NCBI GenBank assembly: GCA_902800965.1
Contig: CADCGK010000011.1
Coordinates: 1-64,000 of the forward strand
Reading direction: 5' to 3'
Length of the DNA: 64,000 nt
DNA from: an uncultured Bacteroidia bacterium
GTDB lineage: Bacteria > Bacteroidota > Bacteroidia > Bacteroidales > F082
Of the stretch, positions 18,499-26,332 are shown one piece after another; the first letter of the stretch is position 1, and every line of letters begins with the position of its first letter. The notes beneath the pieces were generated by a model. It was not told the DNA's origin. It made no database searches and worked only from the letters and a program-made list of their open reading frames with translations. The translations under genes were made by a program, and so were the position numbers.

Positions 18499-19017
18499 AT
18501 GAACAAAATCATCAAAGTATTCTTCCTGTTTGTCATCTTCTTCGGAATGAACGGATTTGTCAGCGCACAAACAGCCAAGATCGCACACGTGAACACCACT
18601 GAGGTTATGAATGCCATGCCCGAGAAGGCCAAGGCCGAGAAGAACCTCGAGAACTATTACAATGAGCTTCAAGAGCAGCTCAAGGTCATGTACACAGAGT
18701 ACCAGAACAAACTGCAGGATTACCAGTCCAACGTCGAAACGATGTCGAACCTGGTGAAGCAGTCAAAGGAAAAGGAACTGGTTGACCTTGAAAGCCGCAT
18801 CACTGCTTTCCAAGCCAACGCCGAGAATGAGTTCGATGCCAAGCGTGCTGATTTGCTCAAGCCGCTGTTGGATAAGATTCAGAATGCCATCAACACCGTT
18901 GGTAAGGAAAAGGGTTACACCTATATCCTTGACATCGCCACTGGCGCAGCAGTCTATATCGGCACGGACGCCGTTGACTGCACCAAAGATGTCAAAGCCA
19001 AGTTGGGAATCAAGTGA
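18499..19017 (+). CDS. Skp/OmpH-family periplasmic chaperone, copy 2
   Basis: 172 residues. The signal peptide ends near FVSAQ; the mature part starts IAHVNTTEVMNAMPEK, then a coiled coil, then YTYILDIATGAAVYIG. It is shorter than copy 1 and lacks the basic tail. It closes the envelope operon before a strong terminator and has its own -7 box. Confidence 0.93.
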   Translation: MNKIIKVFFLFVIFFGMNGFVSAQTAKIAHVNTTEVMNAMPEKAKAEKNLENYYNELQEQLKVMYTEYQNKLQDYQSNVETMSNLVKQSKEKELVDLESRITAFQANAENEFDAKRADLLKPLLDKIQNAINTVGKEKGYTYILDIATGAAVYIGTDAVDCTKDVKAKLGIK

Positions 19018-19033
19018 TTGATGCTTTATTCAT

Positions 19034-19067
19034 GAAAAAAGCCGCGCTTTATAGCGCGGCTTTTTTT
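19034..19067. terminator. Strong bidirectional intrinsic terminator
   Basis: A-run, stem GCCGCGCT/AGCGCGGC with a TTAT loop, then T-run. It serves the Skp gene on the plus strand and the VOC gene on the minus strand; the minus-strand stop codon lies in its right edge. Confidence 0.92.
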
Positions 19068-20133
19068 ATTTGATGTTCTCCCGTTTCACTTTGGCAAAAC
19101 GAAGCAATTTAAGGATGCCCAGCTGTTTGTGGTCGTCTTTCTTGGCCAGATTCAGGTATAGCCCCAGCTTCTTGATGATGGGGATCTTGAAGGTCTCCAC
19201 AAACTCAATCAGGGTGCCGTCGGGGTCTTCCACGTAGGTGAAGTGGCCGTTGGCATCGCCCATGCCGAAGTCGGCGCCGCTATCGCATACAAAGGGATGC
19301 CCCATGGCTTCGGCCTGCTCCTTGACGGCGTCCATGTGGCGCACGTCGAAGCAGAGATGGATGTAGCCGGGGTCGCCCCAATAGCGGCCTTCGTATAGCT
19401 TCTTTCCTGGCGCATCGACACTTTGGATGAGCTCGAGATGTGAAGTGCCCATGATGCCGCTCAAGGGTCCTTCGATGGGCTTGGAACGCTCCAAGATGAC
19501 GCGACGCAAGGTGCCCTTGCCGCCCTCGATGGCTTCGAGGTCCTCAAAGACGCCCGTTTGGTCGAAGACCACCTTGTCGTATTCCAGCAACTTCGTGTAG
19601 AAAGGAAGGGAGCGGTCGATGTCGCTGACACCGATGACGGCACCGTTGGCCCCACCTGTCAGTTTCTTTTCATCGATGAAGACGTAATCGTCTTGCTCCA
19701 ACTGGAAGAGGTTGCCGTAAGGGTCTTTCATGAAAAACTCCTTTTGTCCGGCAGGTGATGTCATGACAGGGCTGATAACATCTAGGCCTTTATTAATAAA
19801 GGTGTTATAAGCCGTTTCGACGTCAGGGCATTTTACCTTGGCGATAAGGATGCCCAAGTCGCCTAATTTGACGGGCTCTTTCAGGTAATTAAGTTCACGT
19901 CCTTTCGGTTGCCAGATCTCGAAGCCCCCGCCACCACGTATGTTGAGCGCGATGCCAGACCGGCGGGGTTGTGGCTTGCCTCCTGTGTAAGGCAGCATGC
20001 GCTCCGCAACGCCTTCATCATCTACGATCTTGATTTCAAAACCGAAGTTGTCATAATACCATTTCCAGGCCTCCACGAAGTCGTTGACTCCGATGCCCAC
20101 TTGCTGTATGCCGCAAATAACTTTCTCTTTCAT
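19066..20133 (-). CDS. Tandem VOC (glyoxalase-fold) protein of the sphingolipid locus
   Basis: 355 residues with two vicinal-oxygen-chelate modules (about 1-155 and 165-320), the arrangement used by extradiol-type and 4-hydroxyphenylpyruvate dioxygenases. The second module keeps candidate metal ligands: SHLEL, GYIHLCFDV and GTLIEF. The first starts IQQVGIGV, with Gln where many relatives have His, so only one metal site may be active. The last 40 residues are basic and outside the fold. It is the second gene of a minus-strand operon behind the SDR, separated by a heptamer array. Substrate unknown; position suggests a role in sphingoid or fatty-chain modification. Confidence 0.75.
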   Translation of the reverse strand: MKEKVICGIQQVGIGVNDFVEAWKWYYDNFGFEIKIVDDEGVAERMLPYTGGKPQPRRSGIALNIRGGGGFEIWQPKGRELNYLKEPVKLGDLGILIAKVKCPDVETAYNTFINKGLDVISPVMTSPAGQKEFFMKDPYGNLFQLEQDDYVFIDEKKLTGGANGAVIGVSDIDRSLPFYTKLLEYDKVVFDQTGVFEDLEAIEGGKGTLRRVILERSKPIEGPLSGIMGTSHLELIQSVDAPGKKLYEGRYWGDPGYIHLCFDVRHMDAVKEQAEAMGHPFVCDSGADFGMGDANGHFTYVEDPDGTLIEFVETFKIPIIKKLGLYLNLAKKDDHKQLGILKLLRFAKVKRENIK

Positions 20134-20137
20134 ATTC

Positions 20138-20165
20138 TTACTTCTTACTTCTTACTTCTGTCTTC
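20138..20165. repeat. Heptamer array, 4 units (TTACTTC)
   Basis: TTACTTC three times plus TGTCTTC, filling the gap between the SDR and VOC genes of one operon. Confidence 0.8.
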
Positions 20166-20956
20166 TAAGTAGCCGATATCCTCCTAGATAATTTATAGTA
20201 TAACGGCAGACACCATTTGTGGATGTGAGCCATCAGGAGCTCTGTCTTACCGATGAGTTTGCGGTGTTTCTGCCGTTTGATGGCCCGCACGGCGATGGCG
20301 CCGCATTTATCGACGTCGAGTCCATTGGCTTGACCGGCATCCATCTTGGCATGGGCCGTGCCGTCACCCATCAAAGCGCTTTTGCTGATTTGGGTGTTGA
20401 TGCGTCCCGGGATCAGGAAAGTGACGTTGATGTTGGGATATTCCAGCTCCAGTGACTCGTAAAAACCGAACAGGGCGTGTTTGGCGGCGCAGTAGGCACT
20501 TCTCAGTGGGAATCCGAACAATCCGGATAGGGAGGTGGTCACGGAAAACTGCACATGTTCCGCTGCCTTGATCATGTCGCCGAATTTCTTTACGAGATAC
20601 ACCCCACTCAGGAAGTCGATCTTCAGGATCTTCTCATCGACACTGAAGTCGGTGTCCAAGGCTTTCTCGCGTTGCGAGATGCCGGCGTTCAGCACGAAGA
20701 GGTCGATGCCGACGCCAATATCCATCACGTAGTCATGAAACTCATCGATGGAAGTATAATCGTCAAGTCGGGTTTCCGTTGCCCAGGCCTTCACCCCCAG
20801 CGCCTCACATTCCTCTTTTACCTTGTTCAAATCGTCAAGGCCTAAGCCAGTGAGAATCAGGTTGCAGCCTTCTTTTGCCAGATGCAAGGAAATGGATCGG
20901 CCGATGCCAGTCCCACCTCCCGTCACGATGGCGTATTTGCCTTTCAAATCCAACAT
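20165..20956 (-). CDS. Short-chain dehydrogenase, candidate 3-ketosphinganine reductase
   Basis: A 263-residue classical SDR. It has the cofactor motif TGGGTGIG near residue 12, the structural LNAGIS motif, a catalytic Ser in TTSLSG and YCAAK (Tyr/Lys pair). The C-terminus is hydrophobic then basic (CLPLYYKLSRR), fitting membrane association. It is divergent from a serine palmitoyltransferase-like gene, whose product 3-ketosphinganine needs exactly this kind of NADPH reduction, so I infer that role; general SDRs acting on other ketones remain possible. Confidence 0.75.
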   Translation of the reverse strand: MLDLKGKYAIVTGGGTGIGRSISLHLAKEGCNLILTGLGLDDLNKVKEECEALGVKAWATETRLDDYTSIDEFHDYVMDIGVGIDLFVLNAGISQREKALDTDFSVDEKILKIDFLSGVYLVKKFGDMIKAAEHVQFSVTTSLSGLFGFPLRSAYCAAKHALFGFYESLELEYPNINVTFLIPGRINTQISKSALMGDGTAHAKMDAGQANGLDVDKCGAIAVRAIKRQKHRKLIGKTELLMAHIHKWCLPLYYKLSRRISAT

Positions 20957-20972
20957 AATTCAATCTTTTTTG

Positions 20973-20980
20973 CAAAAGTA
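20973..20980 (-). promoter_or_regulatory. -7 promoter box of the SDR-VOC operon
   Basis: CAAAAGTA on the plus strand reads TACTTTTG on the minus strand, 17 bases before the SDR start at 20956. Confidence 0.6.
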
Positions 20981-20985
20981 ATAAA

Positions 20986-21016
20986 AGTAAATATTAGGAT
21001 AATCAATATATTTACT
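20986..21016. promoter_or_regulatory. Candidate operator between divergent sphingolipid promoters
   Basis: A perfect 9-bp inverted repeat, AGTAAATAT (20986-20994) and ATATTTACT (21008-21016), has a 13-bp spacer. It sits exactly between the two -7 boxes. Overlapping it is ATTAGGATAATC (20993-21004), a 12-mer found again at 22404-22415 in the promoter of the adjacent marR gene. This is a likely binding site for that regulator. Confidence 0.6.
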
Positions 21017-21023
21017 AATTTTG
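21016..21023 (+). promoter_or_regulatory. -7 promoter box of the serine palmitoyltransferase-like gene
   Basis: TAATTTTG abuts the palindromic operator-like site and lies 69 bases before the ATG at 21093. Confidence 0.6.
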
Positions 21024-21050
21024 TGCACACAAAACAGAAAGAGGTCCATT

Positions 21051-21085
21051 TTCTTCCGACTTCTTTCTTCTAACTTCTAAATTCT
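21051..21085. repeat. Heptamer array, 5 units (GACTTCT type), in a 5' leader
   Basis: TTCTTCC, GACTTCT, TTCTTCT, AACTTCT and AAATTCT occupy the leader of the serine palmitoyltransferase-like mRNA, ending 7 bases before its ATG. Confidence 0.8.
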
Positions 21086-21092
21086 AAACAAG

Positions 21093-22352
21093 ATGGATAT
21101 TTTTGAAAGAATAGCGAAAGACTCCGGTGGCCCGATTGGTCAGTACCGTGAGCGCGCTGACGGTTATTTTGCATTCCCTCGCCTGGAAGGCGAATTGGGT
21201 CCCCGCATGGTGTTTAACGGCAAGGAAGTGCTTTGCTGGAGCTTGAACAATTATCTTGGCTTGGCCAACCATCCGGCCATCCGCAAGGCCGATGCCGAAG
21301 GCGCAGCCCGTTGGGGTTTGGCTGCTCCTATGGGTGCCCGTATGATGTCGGGACAAACCCGTATGCACGAGCATTTTGAGAAAGAGCTGGCTGATTTCGA
21401 GAAGAAAGAAGCTGCCTACCTTTTCAACTTCGGCTATCAAGGCATCGTCTCCACTATCGACACCCTGACCAGCCCCCACGATGTGATCGTTTATGACAAC
21501 GAGGCCCATGCCTGCTTGCTGGACGGCATACGTCTGCATCTCGGCAACAAATACAAATACCGTCACAACGACATGGCTAGTTTGGAGCAGAAGCTTCAGG
21601 TGGCTACTGATGTGGTGAAAGAAACCGGTGGCGGCATCCTTGTCATCACGGAAGGCGTGTATGGCATGACTGGTGCCTTGGGTGATCTGGCTGGCATCGT
21701 GAAGCTGAAACAGAAATACAACTTCCGCATCCTCATCGACGACGCTCATGGCTTCGGCGTGATGGGACCCACGGGTCGTGGCACTTCTGAGCACTTCGGC
21801 GTGATGGACGAGGTGGATATCTATATCGGCGCTTACGCCAAGGCCATGGCCATCATCGGTGGCTTCGTGGCAGGCCCGAAACATGTCGTCGAATACCTGC
21901 GCTACAACATGCGTTCGCAGATGTACGCCAAGAGTCTCCCGCTTGCCATCGTGGAAGGCTGTGAGAAACGTCTCGAGATCATCCGCGGTGAGGAAGGCGA
22001 CCGTCTTCGTGCCCAACTCTGGAAAGTGACTCGTGCCTTGCAGGACGGCTTCCGTAACATGGGATTCGACATCGGCCCTGCAGAGGCCTGCGTCACTCCC
22101 GTGCATGTGAAGGGCGATGTGGTGCAAGCCACCAATATCGCCATGGATCTGCGTGAAAACTATCGCATCTTCTGTTCAGTGGTCACGTATCCCGTCATCC
22201 CCAAGGGCATGATCATCTTCCGCATCATTCCAACCGCCGCCCATAGCATGGAGGATGTCAATTACACTCTTAACGCCTTCAAGGAAGTCAAGGAAAAACT
22301 TGACAAAGGCGTTTATGACGGAACTGAAGTGCCCAATATGGCAATTCCGTAA
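21093..22352 (+). CDS. spt: Serine palmitoyltransferase-like alpha-oxoamine synthase
   Basis: A 419-residue PLP enzyme of the alpha-oxoamine synthase family. Visible landmarks are the glycine-rich LNNYLGLANHP, the DNEAHACLLDG segment with the stacking His, EGVYGMTG, the cofactor Asp/His in LIDDAHGFGVMG, and the Schiff-base lysine in GAYAKAMA followed by IGGF. It should condense serine with an acyl-CoA to 3-ketosphinganine, the first step of Bacteroidota sphingolipid synthesis. The family also contains KBL and BioF; the divergent SDR neighbour favours the sphingolipid reading. A MarR regulator follows. Confidence 0.82.
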   Translation: MDIFERIAKDSGGPIGQYRERADGYFAFPRLEGELGPRMVFNGKEVLCWSLNNYLGLANHPAIRKADAEGAARWGLAAPMGARMMSGQTRMHEHFEKELADFEKKEAAYLFNFGYQGIVSTIDTLTSPHDVIVYDNEAHACLLDGIRLHLGNKYKYRHNDMASLEQKLQVATDVVKETGGGILVITEGVYGMTGALGDLAGIVKLKQKYNFRILIDDAHGFGVMGPTGRGTSEHFGVMDEVDIYIGAYAKAMAIIGGFVAGPKHVVEYLRYNMRSQMYAKSLPLAIVEGCEKRLEIIRGEEGDRLRAQLWKVTRALQDGFRNMGFDIGPAEACVTPVHVKGDVVQATNIAMDLRENYRIFCSVVTYPVIPKGMIIFRIIPTAAHSMEDVNYTLNAFKEVKEKLDKGVYDGTEVPNMAIP

Positions 22353-22373
22353 CCAGTTTTTTGGTTTTTTATC

Positions 22374-22432
22374 ATAAAATCCCTATTTTTGCATTATCCA
22401 AACATTAGGATAATCTAAAATAGGGATTTTAT
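22374..22432. promoter_or_regulatory. Nested palindromes at the marR promoter
   Basis: The outer arms are a perfect 16-bp inverted repeat (22374-22389 with 22417-22432, right arm AAAATAGGGATTTTAT). Inside is ATTATCC (22393-22399) with GGATAAT (22408-22414). The outer left arm contains most of the -7 box, and the inner repeat covers the expected transcription start. This is the geometry of an autorepressor site, and it could also form a hairpin in read-through transcripts from spt. Confidence 0.7.
22384..22391 (+). promoter_or_regulatory. -7 promoter box of marR
   Basis: TATTTTTG lies inside the nested palindrome, 42 bases before the ATG at 22434. Confidence 0.6.
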
Positions 22433-22433
22433 T

Positions 22434-22871
22434 ATGATGCTCATCAAACAAGTTGGCGTAATGGTCAACATCCTCAACTGCAAGTTGAAAAAACACATCG
22501 CATCGGTGTTCAAATCCGAGGGAATCAATCTCACTGCCGAACAATTTCTGGTGATGGACACGCTCTGGAACCAAGGAGAGATGACGCAACAGAGCATTGC
22601 CTACATCATCCAGAAAGACAAGAATTCCGTGACTCAGTTTATCGACAATTTGGAGAAAAAAGGCTTGGTAAACCGCGTGGTGGACTCATCGGACCGCAGG
22701 GTCAACAACATTAGGCTTTCCAAGGCGGGCATGGCGATGAAGGACAATACCAAGAATGTTGCCATTGATATCCTTAATGACATTGTTGAAGGCATTTCAG
22801 AAGAAGACCTGAAGACTTTTGTCAAAGTGCTGAATAAGGCTTGCGATAATATCGAGAAACTGAAAGAATGA
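22434..22871 (+). CDS. MarR-family transcriptional regulator
   Basis: 145 residues with the MarR winged-helix arrangement. A helical N-terminus is followed by LTAEQFLVMDTLWNQGEMTQQSIAYIIQKDKNSVTQFIDNLEKKG (DNA-recognition helices, split here only for reference) and the wing with DSSDRRVNNIRLSKAG. Helices at both ends form the dimer interface. It lies directly behind spt, and its promoter palindrome shares a 12-mer with the spt/SDR divergent promoter, so it probably regulates the sphingolipid genes and itself. The ligand, possibly a lipid or acyl-CoA, is unknown. Confidence 0.9.
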   Translation: MMLIKQVGVMVNILNCKLKKHIASVFKSEGINLTAEQFLVMDTLWNQGEMTQQSIAYIIQKDKNSVTQFIDNLEKKGLVNRVVDSSDRRVNNIRLSKAGMAMKDNTKNVAIDILNDIVEGISEEDLKTFVKVLNKACDNIEKLKE

Positions 22872-22901
22872 TTTATTTTTTGTATTTTTACAAGTTTTTA
22901 A

Positions 22902-23627
22902 ATGTATAAAATGAAAAGAATAGTATTTGTGTTTTTGGTGCTTGTCATGGCGCTGGGCGTCTACACCTCCTGCAACAGTCATGAGGGTGAAGGCGGCACG
23001 GGGACAATCCGTGGCTATGTCAAGTTGGTCCACCATCCTGATGATGACTATCAGTTGATTGCCGACACCATTGATGCGGCAAAAACCGATGTCTTTATTG
23101 TGTATGGTGACGAGGAATTCCATGGGGATGACGTCGAGACGAACCCTGATGGTTTGTATCAGTTTGAGTACTTGACCCCAGGAGAATACACGGTTTTCGC
23201 CTATTCGACCTTGGCAACGGGAGAGCGAGTGGCTGTCGTCGAAAAAGTGAAGCTTGAACGCGGCCAAGTGGTACAAGTGCCTACCATCTACATCCACGAC
23301 GGAAAGGCATACGGCACATCCATCGTCAAAGGGAAAGTCTGGGGCGTGTATTTCCATAATTCAGAATACCGTGGCGAAGGATGGGCCTACGAGCACAGGG
23401 TTTATCTGCGCAAGCTTAACGAGGCCTATCATTTGGATGACGTGCGCGTAGGACTCAATGGTGTGTTTGCCTTCCAAAAAGTGCTTCCTGGGGCTTACGA
23501 AGTGATCACTTACACCCAAGATGCCAATGAAGTGCCGTCGCCAGTGATTGATACTGTAACCGTGGGCGCTGATGAAGTGCTGGAAATGGTTCCTGATACC
23601 ACGTTTACGGTGAGGATACAAGTTTAG
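22902..23627 (+). CDS. Lipoprotein with carboxypeptidase-regulatory-like domains
   Basis: 241 residues; a signal peptide with a lipobox-like TSC (Cys near residue 25). Two beta-sandwich modules follow, recognisable from GTIRGYVKL, DGLYQFEYLTPGEYTVFAYS and NGVFAFQKVLPGAYEVITYT, as in the CarboxypepD_reg/transthyretin-like folds of surface lipoproteins. The start may be 22902 or the second Met at 22911. No enzymatic motif is seen. It lies 30 bases after marR and may be read from that promoter; a -7-like sequence here has one base too many. Confidence 0.7.
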   Translation: MYKMKRIVFVFLVLVMALGVYTSCNSHEGEGGTGTIRGYVKLVHHPDDDYQLIADTIDAAKTDVFIVYGDEEFHGDDVETNPDGLYQFEYLTPGEYTVFAYSTLATGERVAVVEKVKLERGQVVQVPTIYIHDGKAYGTSIVKGKVWGVYFHNSEYRGEGWAYEHRVYLRKLNEAYHLDDVRVGLNGVFAFQKVLPGAYEVITYTQDANEVPSPVIDTVTVGADEVLEMVPDTTFTVRIQV

Positions 23628-23660
23628 TTTAAAGTTTATAGTTTAAAGTTTATAGTTGCC
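23626..23660. repeat. Heptamer array, 5 units (AGTTTAA/AGTTTAT)
   Basis: AGTTTAA, AGTTTAT, AGTTTAA, AGTTTAT and AGTTGCC start at the lipoprotein stop codon. A small hairpin GCCCC-GTTA-GGGGC (23658-23671) follows directly and overlaps the last unit. Confidence 0.85.
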
Positions 23661-23688
23661 CCGTTAGGGGCTAAAGCTTGGTAGAATA

Positions 23689-24117
23689 ATGAAAAGATTT
23701 TTGATTTTAGCATTCATGGGATTGATGGCGTTGCCGTTGTTCTCCCAGTCTGTTTCTGATGCCACCATACACAAACGTGAGAACCGACGTGGTATGGTTT
23801 TGAAGGAATGGAATACCGCTGTGGGGGCTAGGATGCCCTTCCTCGACCATGTCACCACGTATGATTCTTTGGGTCGTAAGATCGAGGAGATTGAATATGC
23901 CAGCTATGGGCAGAAATCACGGGTAGTCAGCGAATATCCTGCCAACAGCGATGTCACAGCCAAGGTGGTCCGTGAAATCGAATACAACGACCGCGACAAA
24001 GTAGTGCGTATCCGTAAGTTTGAGTACAACGAAGACGGCTCCAAGAAACGGCAGCTGAACTACTATCCCAATGGGAAACTGGAGTCGGTCAAGGTGTATG
24101 AATACATCTCCAAATGA
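23689..24117 (+). CDS. Small exported protein of unknown function
   Basis: 142 residues; the signal peptide ends near LFSQS. The mature part has YD/RHS-like strands (TTYDSLGRKIEEIEY, KFEYNEDGSKKRQLNYYPNGKLESVKVYEY) that resemble toxin-antitoxin-type MORN/YwqK repeats. I cannot assign a role. Its stop overlaps the ATG of the VTC-domain gene (ATGA), so it is part of that operon. Confidence 0.7.
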   Translation: MKRFLILAFMGLMALPLFSQSVSDATIHKRENRRGMVLKEWNTAVGARMPFLDHVTTYDSLGRKIEEIEYASYGQKSRVVSEYPANSDVTAKVVREIEYNDRDKVVRIRKFEYNEDGSKKRQLNYYPNGKLESVKVYEYISK

Positions 24118-24881
24118 ACCCTGAGATACTTGACATAGTGAACTCGATGAAGCCCATCTCATTGGATGAGATGAAGGATGTGCGTCTCATGAACCGTGTT
24201 GACACGAAGTATCTGGTGACCTCGAACCAACTGGTGTCCATCCTTCATGGCGTTCGTGACTATTACTATGCTCAGGAAGTGGAAGGGAATCGTTTTTCGC
24301 CTTATCGTACCGTCTATTTTGACACGCCGGACCTTACGATGTATATCATCCATCACGACAGGCATCTGGTTCGCGACAAGGTAAGGGTCCGTACCTACGT
24401 CGATTCCAACTTGACCTTTTGTGAGGTCAAGCATAAGACCAATAAGGGACGTACAAAGAAGAGTCGTCTTCAGATTCAGCCCGAAACCAACATCGTGGAG
24501 GATCCCGAGACGGTGGCTTTTCTCAAGGAATATCAGCCATATCCGCTGGACAGCCTTGGTCCACAGCTGGAGACAGCTTTCGACAGGATTACATTGGTCA
24601 ACCATGAGAAGACAGAACGCCTGACCATTGACTGCAACTTGAAATTTCGCAATTTCGCAGTCGGCACCACGGCATCCTTTGATGAGCTGGTAGTGATGGA
24701 GCTAAAGCAGGATGGCCGTGCCCGTTCCTTGCTGAAACAGGTGCTCTTCGACCTGCGTATCAAACCCTATAAAATCAGTAAATATTGTATTGGAACGGCC
24801 ATGACTCGGCCTGAAGTCAAGCAGAACCGTTTCAAGAAGAAAATCAGAAGAATCAACAAATTGAAATCAAATAATACTTAA
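24114..24881 (+). CDS. VTC-domain (polyphosphate polymerase-like) protein
   Basis: 255 residues of the VTC catalytic fold. Seen are RLMNRVDTKYLV, RTVYFDTPDLTMY with the basic HHDRHLVRDKVRVRTY, EVKHKTNKGRTKKSR, and a late ELKQDGRARSLL. These alternating Lys/Arg and Glu residues line the tunnel where VTC4-type enzymes bind polyphosphate and metal. Bacterial members are often paired with DUF4956 proteins, as here. Whether it makes polyphosphate or another polyanion is not shown by the sequence. Confidence 0.85.
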   Translation: MNPEILDIVNSMKPISLDEMKDVRLMNRVDTKYLVTSNQLVSILHGVRDYYYAQEVEGNRFSPYRTVYFDTPDLTMYIIHHDRHLVRDKVRVRTYVDSNLTFCEVKHKTNKGRTKKSRLQIQPETNIVEDPETVAFLKEYQPYPLDSLGPQLETAFDRITLVNHEKTERLTIDCNLKFRNFAVGTTASFDELVVMELKQDGRARSLLKQVLFDLRIKPYKISKYCIGTAMTRPEVKQNRFKKKIRRINKLKSNNT

Positions 24882-24885
24882 CGAT

Positions 24886-25617
24886 ATGTTGTTATTGCAA
24901 GCTGCTCCAAGTTTTGATCCGGATATTGCCCGCGAGTTTGGCAACGGTGTCGGTGCCGCCGACATCAATTTTCTGGGCGTCCCATTGTTTGACTCCATGA
25001 GTCTCTGGACCCTGCTGTTTCGCTTCGTCTTGAACTTCCTGGTGTGCTGGATCATCATCCGGTTTTTCTATTACAAGAAATCACAACGCCGTGACTATTA
25101 CTTTACCTTCATGATGTTTGCCGTTGTCATCTTCTTGATCATCACCTTGATGGATAACATGAAGATGAACGTGGCGTACGCCCTCGGCCTTTTCGCCATC
25201 TTCGGAATGATACGATACCGAACGGAGACCTTGCGTATCCGCGAGATGACCTATTTGTTTGTTGTCATGGGCATTTCCATCATCAACGGGCAGGCCTTGA
25301 CCACCAGTCTGATAGAGTTGCTTATCACCAACCTGCTGGTTATTTTGGCCATCTGGGCCTTTGAGGGCAACAAACATGCGAAACGCATGGCTGAGAAAGT
25401 GATCCTCTACGATAAGATTGATTTGGTAAAGGCAGGTAGGGAAGAGGAACTGAAAGCCGATCTCGAGGAACGAACGGGCATCAAGATCGAGAAGATGGAA
25501 GTTGGTCACATCGACTATTTGCGCGATGCAGCTTTCATCAAGATATGGTACAAGCCAGCTCCAGGTGAAGCCAACACCATTGGAACCTATACCAAACTTA
25601 AGGAATTCAACGTCTGA
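24886..25617 (+). CDS. DUF4956 membrane protein
   Basis: 243 residues with at least four hydrophobic segments between about 45 and 165 (LLFRFVLNFLVCWIIIRFF and following). The conserved family core is ALGLFAIFGMIRYRTE-TLRIREMTYLF, and a soluble C-terminal domain has a ferredoxin-like pattern. It lies 4 bases after the VTC gene, the family's usual partner, and probably forms a membrane assembly with it. Its stop overlaps the next ATG by one base. Confidence 0.85.
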   Translation: MLLLQAAPSFDPDIAREFGNGVGAADINFLGVPLFDSMSLWTLLFRFVLNFLVCWIIIRFFYYKKSQRRDYYFTFMMFAVVIFLIITLMDNMKMNVAYALGLFAIFGMIRYRTETLRIREMTYLFVVMGISIINGQALTTSLIELLITNLLVILAIWAFEGNKHAKRMAEKVILYDKIDLVKAGREEELKADLEERTGIKIEKMEVGHIDYLRDAAFIKIWYKPAPGEANTIGTYTKLKEFNV

Positions 25618-26306
25618 TGTCGTTCAAGCTCCACATAGCATTGGTTGGTTTGTTGCTGCTTGCGGCCTGGCCTTCTTTTGCACAGAGTGAAAGAGAAACC
25701 GATCTCGGTGTCATCCTCAGTGCGAAGTACGATGCCCCGCTGTTCGGCGACCTTGCCATCGGCGTGGAGGAAGAGCTTCGATTCGATCATGGGTGTGCCC
25801 AGTTCGACCGTTGGCTGAACTCCGTGGAGCTGGAATATCCATTCCTTCACAAGCGGATGCATGTAGGCTTGACTGGCGGTGCCATCAGGCGCTATAACGA
25901 CAAGGGCTATTATGAGAATCGTGGCCGTGTCGGCTTGGATATCAACTATGCCGAGACTTATCAGCGTTACAAATTCTCATACAGAAGCCGATTGATGGCG
26001 ACTTTCCGGGATGAAAGCGTGGGTGATTATCGCGTCAACCCCAAGCTGTATTGGCGAAACCGTTTCCAAGTTGCCTATCAGATGCCTAATAGCCGGTTTA
26101 AATACACGCTTTCCACGGAGCTGCACTGGCTGCTTAATGATCCCAAAGCCAGCGTGATTGATAATATCAGAACCGTTTTTACCGTAGATTATAGGTTGTC
26201 GAGGCATCAATATCTTGAGTTTTCGGCCCGCATGGATAACGACATCCAAGTTAAAAAACCCGTGGACCGCTTCTATTTCGGCTTCACTTATCATCTAAAA
26301 TATTAA
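25617..26306 (+). CDS. DUF2490 outer-membrane barrel protein
   Basis: 229 residues; the signal peptide ends near SFAQS. Many amphipathic beta strands are typical of DUF2490 (VGLDINYAETYQRYKFSYRSRLM, FQVAYQMPNSRFKYTLSTELHW). The last strand, FYFGFTYHLKY, ends in an aromatic as expected for a Bam substrate. It is translationally coupled to the DUF4956 gene and might be an outer-membrane component of that system. Confidence 0.8.
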   Translation: MSFKLHIALVGLLLLAAWPSFAQSERETDLGVILSAKYDAPLFGDLAIGVEEELRFDHGCAQFDRWLNSVELEYPFLHKRMHVGLTGGAIRRYNDKGYYENRGRVGLDINYAETYQRYKFSYRSRLMATFRDESVGDYRVNPKLYWRNRFQVAYQMPNSRFKYTLSTELHWLLNDPKASVIDNIRTVFTVDYRLSRHQYLEFSARMDNDIQVKKPVDRFYFGFTYHLKY

Positions 26307-26328
26307 ATCTTTGAATCTTTAAATCTTA
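26305..26328. repeat. Octamer array, 3 units (AAATCTTT)
   Basis: AAATCTTT, GAATCTTT and AAATCTTA lie between the DUF2490 stop and the kinase-AAA+ start. Confidence 0.75.
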
Positions 26329-26332
26329 AAAT

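Noticed and set aside
21084..22127. 347-codon minus-strand frame opposite spt
   Set aside because: It is antisense to a PLP enzyme with all motifs; His/Val-rich artefact translation.
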